Assembly: GCA_036346255.1 (NCBI GenBank) | Contig: CM070633.1 | Span: 7,564,001-7,628,000, forward strand | DNA length: 64,000 nucleotides | DNA from: Ampelocalamus luodianensis | Taxonomy: Eukaryota; Streptophyta; Magnoliopsida; Poales; Poaceae | Reading direction: 5' to 3' | Shown: positions 1 through 11,091 of the stretch, in pieces | How the letters are laid out: each line of letters begins with the position of its first letter | Position numbering within the stretch: position 1 is the stretch's first letter | The notes under the pieces: model-generated | The model's input: the letters and a program-made list of their open reading frames with translations, nothing else | Databases searched by the model: none | What the model was told of the DNA's origin: nothing | Translations under genes and position numbers: made by a program

Positions 1-2252
1 CACTAGTTAATTACTTAACAAATTTTCATGAACAGAACCAGTGTATAAAATCTATCCTAATAGTTAGTATACTGAAAATGAAATTTTACAGAATTGGGTT
101 CATTTAATTTGGACAATTATTGGAAGAGATATGCATTTTCTAATTTAGAAGATACATAAGACATCATTTTATTAGCTAACAGATTTTTGCTACAGAGACA
201 TGGGTGAAGTTAATTTTATCAAATAGCACACTTAAAATGAAAATTAACAGCACTGGTTTCATACAATTTGGATAAAAATTGAATTAGTTATGCATTTTCT
301 AAGTTTAAATGAATTAACAGTGCAACAGAAAACATATTACAGAAATACTAAAGCATTAAATCCTTTTTCTACCGCTTGATCGGTAAGCCCGACCAGCGGC
401 GGCGGGCCGCTATAACGGCCCGACCAGACAGCGCACCGCCTAAAGTGGCGTCGGCGTATTCAAAAATCGTCTTGGCTCACTAAGGTGCAAACCCAAAACA
501 CCCTCACAGAGAAATCGCTTCCCATCGGAGAAAGCGCATAACGAACTACACAAACCTAGCGACAACATGGACCCACATGGTAGTGACTCGAGAACAAATA
601 GCGGGCTGGATTAAAGGATTTCGCGCGATTATCAAAGAGGGCCCACAAATCGAGACTCAGCGGACATGATTAGAGTTAAACTAATCTTCACCGGCGGTTC
701 ACCGCGAGCACGAACGCGGTGGCGCGGCGCGCAGCTGATCTTGCAAACCGGGAGGTTTACGGGCGAAAGAGTGGTACCTTACGGTTCGCAGGACCTAGCG
801 AACTCGGCAGCGGTGACGCGGACCACGAGGATGCCGGCGGCGGTGGCGGTGAAGCGGAGGCGGAGAAGAAAGTGCGGTGCGCGGAGAGGGCCTTCTGACG
901 GCGAAGCCGGGAAGGAGCTCCTCGAGATCGCGGAGACACCGAGAGCGATAAGCCCACGATCTTGATGATGGAGGAGGGCGGTGGCGCCCGGAATTGACAC
1001 TGCGGCGCTTTCGAGTTTGGAGAAAGCGGCGCACGGCCTCGGTGATGCAAGAAGCGAAACAAGGTCACAGTTAGACTCGGCCGAGTGATGTGATCCTAAG
1101 GGACCAAGTGCGGCGGAAACTCACGAGCGCCAATAAGCTTGCGAGCCGAGATCACCGGAGGCGGAGGCGGCGAAGTGGCTCGGATGATTCACTGGGTGCT
1201 ACGAGCTCGAGCGGGCAAAATGGATGCGGCGAGAGAGTGGATCACGGCGGTGCGGTCTCGGGCTCGGCGGCGCTAACACGGCGGCGTTGCTCTCGGGTTC
1301 TACTCGGCCGGAAGGAAATTTGGGCGGAGAAAACACGAGAATGGACGCGAAGGGTAGTGGATGGGCTCGGTGGGTAGATGAGATCCGGCGATGCTTCACG
1401 GTGACACGAGGACAAAAGGTGGCGGCGGCGAGGGCGTGGCAAGCATGCGCGCCGGCCGTGAGCTCGGTGAGTGCGGAGAAAGCGAGGTCGATCTTGGCGA
1501 GTGGGACCCACATGTCGCGGCGAGGCTAAGCGGTGTGAGCGGAGGTTCTACTCGATCGGAAGATCTTGGCCGTTGGATCGAGATGGGCGGTCGAGATTGA
1601 TGTATGCATTCGGACAGTCGGTTGCGCATGCGGCGTGGATCGTTCGATTTGCATCGGACGATCGCGATCAATTGGACTCGGGCGGTGCGTTTAGTTGACG
1701 CGACGAACCAAGTGTGCGAGTCGGACGCGAGCTGAGTTGGGTTCGGGCGAGAACACGATTTTTAGAATTTGATTTAAAAGACAGAGAAGGTTTGGGAATT
1801 TTAGAGATAGCCCCAGGGCTCCAAAAATTCTGAAATTTTTATGGTAGATACTTTGGGAAGAGAAAAACACCTCATAAATTTTCCAGAACTTTTATGCACT
1901 GCATTGTTCTGGAGAAAATTCACAAGCTGTTGAACTAGGGTTTGACCAGATTTCTAAACTGGTTTGACTTGGCCATTTGAAATGCCAAATAAAATCTAAA
2001 AATTGTGAAATAATTCAGAGAGGTAGATAGGATGATCAAGATGATAGGAAAAATAATTTCAGAGGACGATCACAAGTTTAAAAGCTAAGAATTTCTTGAC
2101 AACAATTTCCATTCACAAGAATTTAATTCTAGAAAATGGAAATTGCTAGGAAAATTTGGAAAACTTCCAAATGATTTGAAGAGACAACAAAAGTTTTATT
2201 CCTCCTCAAAATTTTACATTTGAAATACAAACCCTAAGTTAGGGCTGTTACA
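1..2252 (-). repeat. 3' LTR of element A (partial)
   Basis: The stretch aligns with 8830-11091 over its whole length and ends in TGTTACA at 2252. On the minus strand this is the TGTAACA start of the LTR. About 1.8 kb of the LTR lies beyond the window start. Several short ORFs in the GC-rich part (about 660-1700) are open by composition only and are not genes. Differences from the right copy are concentrated at CAG/CTG sites, which here read CG. Confidence 0.85.
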
Positions 2253-2850
2253 AATCTCCCCCCCTTACAGAATCTCGCCCTGAGATTCGATCACTGGGAG
2301 AAGAAGGACGGGTAATCTGCTCGGAGACGATCTTCCCGCTCCCAAGTGGCTTCATCCTCGGAGTGGTTTGACCACTGAACTTTAAGGAACTTGATCACAC
2401 GGTTCCTTGTCACGCATTCAGCTTCTTCGAGGATACGAGCAGGCGCTCACGATAAGACAGATCTTCACGCACATCGATATTTTCCAAGGGCGTTTCCTCC
2501 ACAGGAACACGAAGGCACTTCTTCAATTGCGACACGTGGAAAACATCATGCACCCCTTCGAGTGTAGCTGGTAATTCTAACTTGTATGCAACAGCTCCAC
2601 TCTCTTGATGATGCGATCACGGCCCGACATATCGAGGCGGTTGCCCTTGACACGAAGCGCGATGTCCTTCAGAGGTGAGACTTTGAGATACACAAAGTCA
2701 TTGGTGAAACTCAACTCACGCGGCGCCGATCCGCATAGCTCTTACGCACGGTGAGCTACGCGCGCGCAAGTGCTCACGAATCAAGCGCACTTGACTTTCG
2801 GCTTCATTGATGGAATGCGGGCCAAAGAGCGCCTTTCACGGTTTCGACCG
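2253..2850 (-). pseudogene. Element A integrase C-terminus and chromodomain remnant
   Basis: The stretch aligns by eye with the intact 185-residue reading frame of element B at 12368-12925, which carries the integrase C-terminal fold and a chromodomain. In A the same sequence contains many short deletions, so no long frame remains. In chromoviruses this tail binds modified histone H3 and steers integration into heterochromatin. It lies directly downstream of the integrase core and next to the 3' LTR, as expected for a chromovirus. Confidence 0.7.
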
Positions 2851-2852
2851 GT

Positions 2853-3560
2853 TCAACGGGTTACGCATCGCCTCCCATACAAGGCCTCAAGCGGTGCCAT
2901 GCCGAGACTAGCCTGGAAGCTGTTGTTGTAGGAGAACTCGGCAAGTGGTAGGCACTTCTCCCAATTCTTCCCATAGGAAAGGACACAAGCACGGAGCATA
3001 TCTTCAAGCACCGATTGACCGCTCTGTCGACCATCGATCGAGGATGGTAGGCGGTCTTTGAAAGTAAAACGGTACCCATGGCCTCCTGTGAGATTGTGCA
3101 AAGTCCGGGAAGTGAAAAGAGAACCACGATCGACACCATCGTTCGTGGCACACCATGCAAACTCACAATGCGGGATATGTAGAGGTGCGCCAATTTCTCG
3201 ACGGCGAGGGCGGTACACTTTGGCGAAAATGTGCTACTTTCGTCAATCGTCAATAACCACCCGGATAGCATCCTTCCACGAAGGATGCAGGGCAAACGGT
3301 GATGAAGTCCATACCAGCGGAATCCCACTTCCACTCGGTATAGGCAAGAAATTTGGAGGAGACCTGGCTGGGCGATGATGCTCGGCCTTCACGCGACAAC
3401 ATACGTCGCATCGGCAACGAACCGGCAATTTCGCGCTTCATGCGAGTCCACGAGAACTTCGCGCGGATCTTGGTACATCTTGGTAGCCCGGGATGGATGG
3501 ACAAAGGCGAATCATGGGCTTCGAAGGATCAAATCCGCAACTCGGGGATCTTTGGGACCA
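2853..3560 (-). pseudogene. Element A integrase remnant
   Basis: Frame fragments recover most of a Ty3 integrase. They include a WTRMKREIA block before the zinc-binding CDVC motif, a GMDFIT-like catalytic Asp region, the LYISRIVSLHGVPRT block, and an ENWEKCLPLAEFSYNNSFQASLG-like C-terminal core split over frames at 2853-3334. The function would have been insertion of the cDNA copy. At least three frame changes separate the pieces. Compared with B (12922-13713), most breaks are missing A or T bases in CTG or CAG triplets, so part of this damage may be a sequencing artefact. Confidence 0.75.
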
Positions 3561-3591
3561 CGAGCATTGCCCAAACCATACAACACCGTGC

Positions 3592-4300
3592 TCATCCTCT
3601 GTGAAACACTTGGTGAACCATCACGATGTTACGCTTGATTTTACCCACGCCATCATCGATTCTTTGTCTTGCGCCTTGATCCGATCCACCAAGGTTGGTT
3701 GCACAACCAAGGCGACAAGGAACCATGCTCAACCAAACCCAAGTTGAGGCGCTGGAGTCGCAAGAAGCGCGAGTTCTTTGCTCTTGGATCATCAAAGTAT
3801 TGCAATACACCTTTCGACTAAGTGCATCGGCAACCACATTGGCCTTGCGGTGATCACGAATACCCATGTCATAATCTTTGATTAATTCCAACCATCTCCT
3901 CTGCACGAGGTTCAAATCTGGTGAGTAAATAAGTATTTCAAACTCTTATGATCGGAATACACCTCACGGTTTCCGATCAAATAATGCCGCCAAATCTTGA
4001 GTGCATGAACTCTGCGACAAGCTCTAAATCATGGGTGGGATAGTTGAGCTCATGAGGCCTCAATTGCTGGATGCATAGGCAAGCGCCTTGCCTTCTGCAT
4101 AAGAACACATCCGAGTCCCCGACGAGAGGCATCATAATAAATATCGAAGCTCTTGTGGATATCGGGAAGAGTAAGGACCTGGAGTGAAGTCAATCATTGT
4201 TTGAGCTCAAAGCTCTCATCACAAGCAGAGGACCATACAAACTTCTTGTCCTTCTTAAGCAATTCGGTCATCGGCTGCGATCTTGGAGAAGTTCTCGATA
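3592..4300 (-). pseudogene. Element A RNase H remnant
   Basis: The clearest piece (3592-3915) encodes QRRWLELIKDYDMGI followed by KANVVADALSRKVYCNTL, the end of a Ty3-type RNase H (RT_RNaseH plus the HPGKxNxVADALSR motif, here with HPG lost). The upstream part corresponds base by base to the RNase H of element B but is frameshifted. The enzyme would degrade the RNA strand during reverse transcription. It sits between the RT and integrase remnants. Confidence 0.7.
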
Positions 4301-4401
4301 AAGCGGCGATAGTAGTCAGCTAAACCAAGAAAACTCCGCACATCGATGGTCGACTTGGTGGCCCAAGATAGAACATCGTTGACTTTCTTTGGGATCTCTG
4401 A

Positions 4402-5110
4402 CTATTCCTCCGGTGAAAGAACATGGCCCAAAATGCCACTTCCTTCAACGAACTCACATTTCTTTGAACTTAGCATACGGTGATGCTCCATAACTTGCCC
4501 AAAACAATCTTGGATGCTCGGCATGCTCTGCTTGATCTTGGAATAGATAAGAATGTCATCAATAAAAACCACCACAAATTTGTCCAAATACTCCATGAAT
4601 ACGAATTCATAAGGTTCATGAACAACGGCTGGAGCATTGGTCAAACCGAAAGACATGACGGTGTACTCGTGCGAGCCATAACGAGTAGTGAAAGCCGTCT
4701 TGAATATCCTCATTACGATCGGACTTGATGATAGCCCGATCTCGGATCAATCTTGGAGAACACACGAGCTCGGACAAGCTGGTCAAAAGATCATCAATGC
4801 GGGCGAGAGGATATTTGTTCTTCACCGTCACTTCATTGAGAGGACGGTAGTCAACACACATACGCAAAGTCTTGTCCTTCTTCTTCACAAAGATCACCGG
4901 ACAACCCCAAGGAGATGGCGGGACGGATGAAACCCTTTGCTTGGAGCTCACCAAGCTGCTTCTTCAATTCTTCTAGCTCATTGGGAGGCATCCGTCGGCG
5001 CCTTGAAATCGGGCGATGCCGGGCAGCAACTTCGATGGCAAACTCGGATCTCGAACGGAGGCATCCGAGCAAATCTTGGAAAGACATCCACAAAGTCGGA
5101 TACTATGGGA
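4402..5110 (-). pseudogene. Element A reverse transcriptase remnant
   Basis: Two frames carry unmistakable Ty3 reverse transcriptase. The first (4616-4954) has PWGCPVIFVKKKDKTLRMCV-DYRPLNEVTVKNKYPLARIDD. The second (4402-4713) has KTAFTTRYGSHEYTVMSFGLTNAPA and the catalytic FIDD motif in FVVVFIDDILIYSK. The enzyme copies element RNA into DNA. A frameshift between the two pieces and another before RNase H break it. Upstream, 4851-5093 gives the MPPNELEELKKQLGELQAKG linker typical of this clade. Confidence 0.8.
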
Positions 5111-5470
5111 ACATCTTGAATTTGCAAGGTGGCTTTGCTTCTAATGCACATAGACACGGGCCACGAAGGCGTGGCGAAAACCCGACTTGCTCACCAGAAG
5201 AAGCTGGTAAGATAGACAATCTTCTGGCACTGTCGATTTGCCCCAAGTGTTGGGACAAACAATCCATGCCAAGAATCACATCGGACTACTTGGTAAGCGA
5301 GAATGAGATTTGCCAAAAATCCCACTCCTTCAACTATGATAGGAACATCCCGACCTCAGAATCGGCTCTCATTTCCGACCCGGAGCGGATGAGCAAAGGA
5401 ACTTCAAAGGAACACGGTGAAGACCACTAGCAGCAGCAAATGATCTTGAAATAAAAGAATCGATGCTCGA
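5111..5470 (-). pseudogene. Element A protease remnant
   Basis: The stretch aligns with the B protease (15263-15595), where DVILGMDWLSQHLGQIDCA is readable. In A only short pieces remain in frame. A retroviral-type aspartic protease would cleave the Gag-Pol polyprotein. The placement between gag and RT supports the assignment, but no catalytic D-S/T-G motif can be read intact here. Confidence 0.5.
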
Positions 5471-5499
5471 GAATCAAATAATCTGCTGCGGGGCGAGAA

Positions 5500-6613
5500 T
5501 TAACAAGAAGTATACCAATCACAACATCGGCGCCTCCGAGCCTCCTCGGTGAAAGGTGGTTCACTCGACCGCCGCTCGCACCACAGGTCTTGAATAATCT
5601 TACGGTCGGTGGGTGACCGCTCCCCTGCCGCGTCCTCCATTAGGGCGAGGGCTGCTGCAACACTCACGAGGCGGGCATTCGCATAATGGCCCTTGTTGTG
5701 GCGGCGAAAACAAGTCACCTCGGCCGCCGGATTGCGGAGGTCGCTCGCTCTTGGATCGCGGCGCGCGTGGGTGGCTCGGCTGCGGTGGGCGAGGAGCTGG
5801 TGCGAGATGGTCTCGGCGCGGTGGAGCAAAAGAAGCGGGCCATGCTGCCGCCCAGCCCGAGACGAACGAGGTGGTGTGAGTAGGCGATCGCCTCCCATTT
5901 GCGCTGCGGGACTCGCCAGCGCCTTTGCCTTATGCTCTGCAACAATGGCCTTATCTACCAAGGCACGAAAGTCGAGAAGTCCACAATGGATAGCTTGTCC
6001 TGCGGCTCCTCGGACAAGCCATCCATAAATTTCTCTGCTTAGCCTCATCGAGGCCACCTCCCGGAGCATAACGAGCGGATGATTGAACTCGTGCAGTGCT
6101 CCGTCACAGTTGCGCCCTTGCTTGGCGCGAGGAACTCCTTTTCTTGACTTCATCGAGGCCATCCGGGATGTGGGCCCGACGAAAAGGCGGCGGAACTCCT
6201 CCCACGCGACCACATGGCCCGCGGGCTGCATGGCGAGATAGTTCTCCCACCATGAGTGCCGCGCCCTCAGGCGGTGAGGCAGCGAAGAGTGCCTTGTCTG
6301 CGCGGCACTAAGCTATGTTGAGCTTCCGCTCAACCATGCGCAGCCAATCATCCGCATCGAGAGGGTCCTCGAGGCGGGAGAAAGTCGGCGGTGTGTGCGG
6401 AGGAACTCTGCAAGTCCCCGCGAGTCGGTGGCGCCACCACCGGCAGGAGTGGAGGTATTCTAGCAATAACCTCCAAGATGCGCGTCGGTCCATGCGGTTT
6501 CGCTCGATCGGCGAGAACCTCGACCATGGTTGAAGGAGGGGAAGCTCCTCATCATGACCAGCTGCATTTGCGCGCGTTCTCCGGCCATCTGTTTCACTAA
6601 GACAAGTTAACAA
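5500..6613 (-). pseudogene. Element A gag remnant
   Basis: The first piece (6308-6613) encodes PPTFSRLEDPLDADDWLRMV-ERKLNIA, the start of the Retrotrans_gag domain. The second (5500-6231) starts at MQPAGHVVAWEEFRRLF and runs to a zinc knuckle region reading EVTCFRRHNKGHYANAR, where two of the CCHC cysteines are replaced by Arg. Gag forms the virus-like particle and packages RNA. A frameshift near 6232-6308 separates the two pieces. The same two-piece break is seen in element D. Confidence 0.75.
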
Positions 6614-6998
6614 TAGCCGGAAAACACGAAGTCAATACCTTGCAATTAACTTACTGACACAAAACAAGCACAAGACTTTTAAGTTACAAAACCAATGACA
6701 AAGATCGGACACTTAGCAAACTCATACATATCTTACCCTTATGCCCCCACAAATTTTTAATTAAACTAATTCTCTATGGTTCTCCCAAAAAGTGATTCTA
6801 GGTATTAACTATCTTTTGATAGGAAAGAGAGAAACCAAGTTTCAAAACTTAAATTAGAGTAAGATGAGAGTAGAAAGCTAAGATAGGTAAGGAATAAAAT
6901 CGAGAATCGCCTAGGTTTTCATAAACCTTTTATAATTTGAAAATAAGACTTTCAAAATATCCTAAGGGCGGCTATGCTTGAGTTACTACGAGTCGAAT

Positions 6999-7010
6999 GG
7001 CTCGATACCA
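6999..7010 (-). other. Primer-binding site of element A
   Basis: On the minus strand this reads TGGTATCGAGCC, just inside the 5' LTR end. The standard plant initiator-tRNA-Met site is TGGTATCAGAGCC, as element D has at 62215-62227. The A of CAG is missing here, as it is in element B. Confidence 0.8.
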
Positions 7011-7014
7011 ACTT

Positions 7015-10000
7015 TGTGAGAACCCCGTTTATTTGGCTTGTAATGTAACCAACCACCGGTCCTAGCATCACAAATCAAATAAAGCGATCCTCGAGATATG
7101 TATACTTCGAGCGATATCGCACCTCGTTACAAAATTAGACATCAACTCCATTCAAAACATAGAGTCCAAACATTTACACTACAAGCGGAAGATAAACAAA
7201 TAGTAACAATATTACAGACATAGGCGACGAGGCCACAAGATACACAAATAGACAAGAAGCGGCGTGAAGCAAAAGTGCCATAAGATGCATATAAACAAAG
7301 CCAATCGCGTGCCTTCAACCCACAAGGCATCGGCCAGGACCGCCAAGTCTAGTCGTCAAGAAGCGGCAACGACTCACGTAGTGAGGACCACGAGGCTCAC
7401 CTTCTTCCTCTCGCAACAAAACATTAAGCAAAGCACACGAGTACAAAGATTGTCTTTGTACCGCAAGAGCAGCGTGTGAACTAACAAACTGTTCATAGAC
7501 TACATGCAGGCTTATTTGGTGGAGGTCATATGTTTCATTTGCATAAAGCCAACTTTATTTGCAATAATGTGTCTGATTTAAAGGCAAGTTTGCAATTCAT
7601 TTTCTTGTTGAAATAAGCTGCGAGATAAAGATAGATACAAGTAACCACCTAGAAGTGACTATCCCAATAGTCACCACAACATAGCACGAATTCCCAGTTC
7701 GTACCACCTGCAAGTTTTAATTTAAATGTTGTAGTCTAACTCTCGATAAGCTTACCCAAGCGTGTCCATCACCTAGGGACGAGGCTATTCGAATAGTTTT
7801 AACCTGCGAGGGTGTACCACTGTACCCACACCTCGGACCGCCTTTAAGCCAAAGCACACTTCGAAGGTATGCAGCACTGCTAAGTCCTCTGATCTGTTTC
7901 CAATATTGTGTATCAACCCAGGCAGCTCGTATGGATAGAAACCCATACGCTTACATGGTAAAGCCGAAAAGACAACTACCCACTCGGGATAAAGCTTTTG
8001 GACAACTACCATGCTCCACCTCCGTCCCTCCTGCGACCTCCTGCGACCGGGACCAATACACGCCAAAGTACTAGGTCAAGAGAGGTCCCATACCCTCTAG
8101 TGTGGTTAGCGCGAAATGCTGGATAACGAAACTCACAAGATGTTCGGTCCTTAATTGACCGGGCACCTTTCGATCACACCCAACAGATCACACCAATCTT
8201 ACCATTGTGCGCGTCTAAATCATTTTTGTTTTGGTTTTAGTTTTGCAAGTAAGCATAGCAAAATGCTGAAACATAAAGTTGTAGTAAATTTTGTGTGATC
8301 AAGGTTACCGACTAAAGTCGATAACGCTTGATTCTACCGATACTAAGCATGTCTAAGCGGCTGAAATCGTATCTACTAAGTGACAAGAAATCATCCAAGA
8401 TCTCTAATCACGACAAATAACCTAGGCTCGGTAGTAGAGATCAATATTTGTCTCTGAGGATATGCGACTACAGTTTAACTAATCCATTTTAACACAAATT
8501 AAGCAATGCATACATACAATTGAAACAAAATATTAGAATTTAAAATCTTGGGATTATCATGATCAAGCGCTTGCACCGTTCTTTGTTGCTCAATATGGTG
8601 CGGAGGATCGTCCTCGGGGTTGCCGCAAATATCGAAGCCTAACGATCGAACATAACGACAAATAAGAGCGAATAACACCGACAAAACTCAAACATTCAAC
8701 AACATCAAACAAGCCAAAACTCACACGGCAGCCTAAGCATGAAATAACAGAATTTTAGAAGCAGAGAACAAATCATTTTAAGTTATTAGCAATTTTCTAT
8801 GAATTTTCTAAGCTAAAAACACAACAAGTCACTAGTTAATTACTTAACAAATTTTCATGAACAGAACCAGTGTATAAAATCTATCCTAATAGTTAGTATA
8901 CTGAAAATGAAATTTTCTGAATTGGGTTCATTTAATTTGGACAATTATTGGAAGAGATATGCATTTTCTAATTTAGAAGATACATAAGACATCATTTTAT
9001 TAGCTAACAGATTTTTGCTACAGAGACATGGGTGAAGTTAATTTTATCAAATAGCACACTTAAAATGAAAATTAACAGCACTGGTTTCATACAATTTGGA
9101 TAAAAATTGAATTAGTTATGCATTTTCTAAGTTTAAATGAATTAACGATTAGGCAAATGAAAACATATTACGAAATACTAAAGCATTAAATCCTTTTTCT
9201 ACTTGATCGAAGCCCCACCATCGACGGCGGGCCCATGTAACGGACCAGACAGCGCACCGCCTAAAGTGGCGTCGGCGTATTCAAAGAATACGTCTTGGCT
9301 CACTAAGTGCAAACCAAAACACCCTCCGAAATCGCTTCCCATCAGAGAAAACGCATAACCAGAACTACACAAACCTAACTGACAACATGGACCCACATGG
9401 TAGTGACTCAGAGAACAAATAACGGGCTGGATTAAAGGATTTCTAAACGCGATTATCCAAAGAGGGCCCACAAATCAGAGACTCAAAGCAGACATGATTA
9501 GAGTTAAACTAATCTTCACCGGCGGTTCACCGGCGAGACACGAGCCGCGGTGGCGCGGCGCGCGGCTGATCTTGCAAACGGGAGGTTTACGGCGAAAGAG
9601 TGGTACCTTCGGTTCGCAGGACCTAGCGAACTCGGCAGCGGTGACGCGGACCCACGAGGATGCCGGCGGCGCGCGGCGGAGGCGGAGAAGAAAGTGCGGT
9701 GCGCGAGAGGGCGCTACTGATTGACGCGAAGCCGGAAGGAGCTCCTCGAGATCGCGGAGACACCGAGGCGATAAGCCCACGATCTTGATGATGGAGGAGG
9801 GCGGTGGCGCCGGAATTGACACGCGGCGCTTTACCGAGAGTTTGGAGAAAGCGACGCACGGCCTCGGTGATGCACCAAAGAGCGAAACAAGGTCACGGTT
9901 AGACTCGGCCGGTGATGCGATCCTAAGGGACCAAGTGAATGGCGGAAACTCACGAGCGCCAATAAGCTTGCGAGCGAGATCACCGGAGGCGGAGGCAGCG

Positions 10001-11091
10001 AAGTGGCTCGGATGATTCACTGGGTGCTACCGGCTCGGAGCGGGCAAAATGGATGCGGCGAGGAGAGTGGATCACGGCCGGTGCGGTCTCGGGCTCGAGG
10101 GCGGCGCTAACTGCGGCGGCGTTGCTCGGGTTCTTCTCCGCCGGAAGGAAATTTGGGCGGAGAAAACACGAGAATGGGCGCGAAGGGTAGTGGATGGGCT
10201 CGATGGGTAGATGAGATCGGCGATGCTTCACGGGGTGACACGAGGACAAAAAGGTGGCGGCGAGGGGCGTGACAAGCATGCGCGCGCGCCGTGAGCTCGG
10301 TGAGTGCGGAGAAGGCGAGGTCGATGCTTGGCAGGTGGGACCCACATGTCGGCGGCGAGAGCAAAGCGGTGCGAGCGGAGGTTCTACTCGATCGGAAAGA
10401 TGTCGGCCGTTGGATGCGAGATGGGCGGTCGAGATTGATGTATGCATTCGGACAGTCGGTTGCGCATGCGGCGTGGATCATTCGATTTGCATCGGACGGT
10501 CGCGATCAATTGGACTCGGGCGGTGCGTTTAGTTGACGCGACGAACCAAGTGTGCGAGTCGGACGCGAGCTGAGTTGGTTCGGGCGAGGAACGATATTTT
10601 TAGAATTTGATTTAAAAGACGAGAGAAGGTTTGGGAATTTTTAGAGATAGCCCAGGGCTCCAAAAATTCTGAAAGTTTTATGGTAGATACTTTGGGAAGA
10701 GAACAACACCTCATAAATTTTCCAGAACTTTTTATGCAATGCATTGTTCTGGAGAAAATTCTAAGCTGTTGAACTAGGGTTTGACCAGATTTCTAAACTG
10801 GTTTGACTTGGCCATTTGAAATGCCAAATAAAATCTAAAAATTGTGAAATAATTCAGAGAGGTAGATAGGATGATCAAGATGATAGGAAAAATAATTTCA
10901 GAGGACGATCACAAGTTTAAAAGCTAAGAATTTGCTGACAACAATTTCCATTCACAAGAATTTAATTCTAGAAAATGGAAATTGCTAGGAAAAATTGGAA
11001 AACTTCAAATGATTTGAAGAGACAACAAAAGGTTTTATTCCTCCTCAAAATTTTACATTTGAAATACAAACCCTAAGTTAGGGTTGTTACA
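7015..11091 (-). repeat. 5' LTR of element A (4.1 kb)
   Basis: On the minus strand the LTR starts TGTAACAACCCTAACTTAGG at 11091 and ends CTCACA at 7015. It contains an AU-rich 3' third, a GC-rich stretch (about 9500-10540) and a conserved block with the palindrome CTATTCGAATAG at 7785-7796. The LTR drives transcription and polyadenylation of the element. ORFs in the GC-rich stretch on both strands are compositional and I do not accept them as genes. Confidence 0.85.
7785..7796. promoter_or_regulatory. Conserved LTR palindrome CTATTCGAATAG (element A)
   Basis: This is a perfect 12-base palindrome about 770 bases from the 3' end of the LTR. It is followed on the minus-strand side by the conserved TGTGGGTACA..GTACACC block. 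The same palindrome occurs at the equivalent place in the LTRs of B, C2 and D, and in altered form in C. Its role is unknown. Confidence 0.5.

Larger units (their letters stand above)
1..11091 (-). mobile_element. Ty3/Gypsy chromovirus A (Tekay/Del-like), cut by window edge
   Basis: This LTR retrotransposon is read on the minus strand. Bases 1-2252 match 8830-11091, which gives the truncated 3' LTR and the complete 5' LTR (7015-11091). The internal part (2253-7014) holds, in minus-strand order, gag, protease, RT, RNase H, integrase and a chromodomain-like tail. That order, with the chromodomain, marks a chromovirus, and the very long LTRs fit the Tekay/Del clade. Every gene is broken by small indels. 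Its right end abuts a fragment identical in layout to the middle of element B's LTR, so A inserted into B. The left end and the second copy of the target duplication lie outside the window. Confidence 0.85.

Noticed and set aside
666..1700. Several overlapping ORFs of 70-120 residues on both strands in GC-rich DNA
   Set aside because: They lie in an LTR, recur with frameshifts in the second LTR copy (9494-10536), are Arg/Ser/Pro-rich on every frame and match no family. They are open by composition.
6999..7010. tRNA-like sequences at LTR borders
   Set aside because: These are 12-13 base primer-binding sites complementary to a tRNA end, not tRNA genes. No tRNA, rRNA or other structured RNA gene was recognised in the window.
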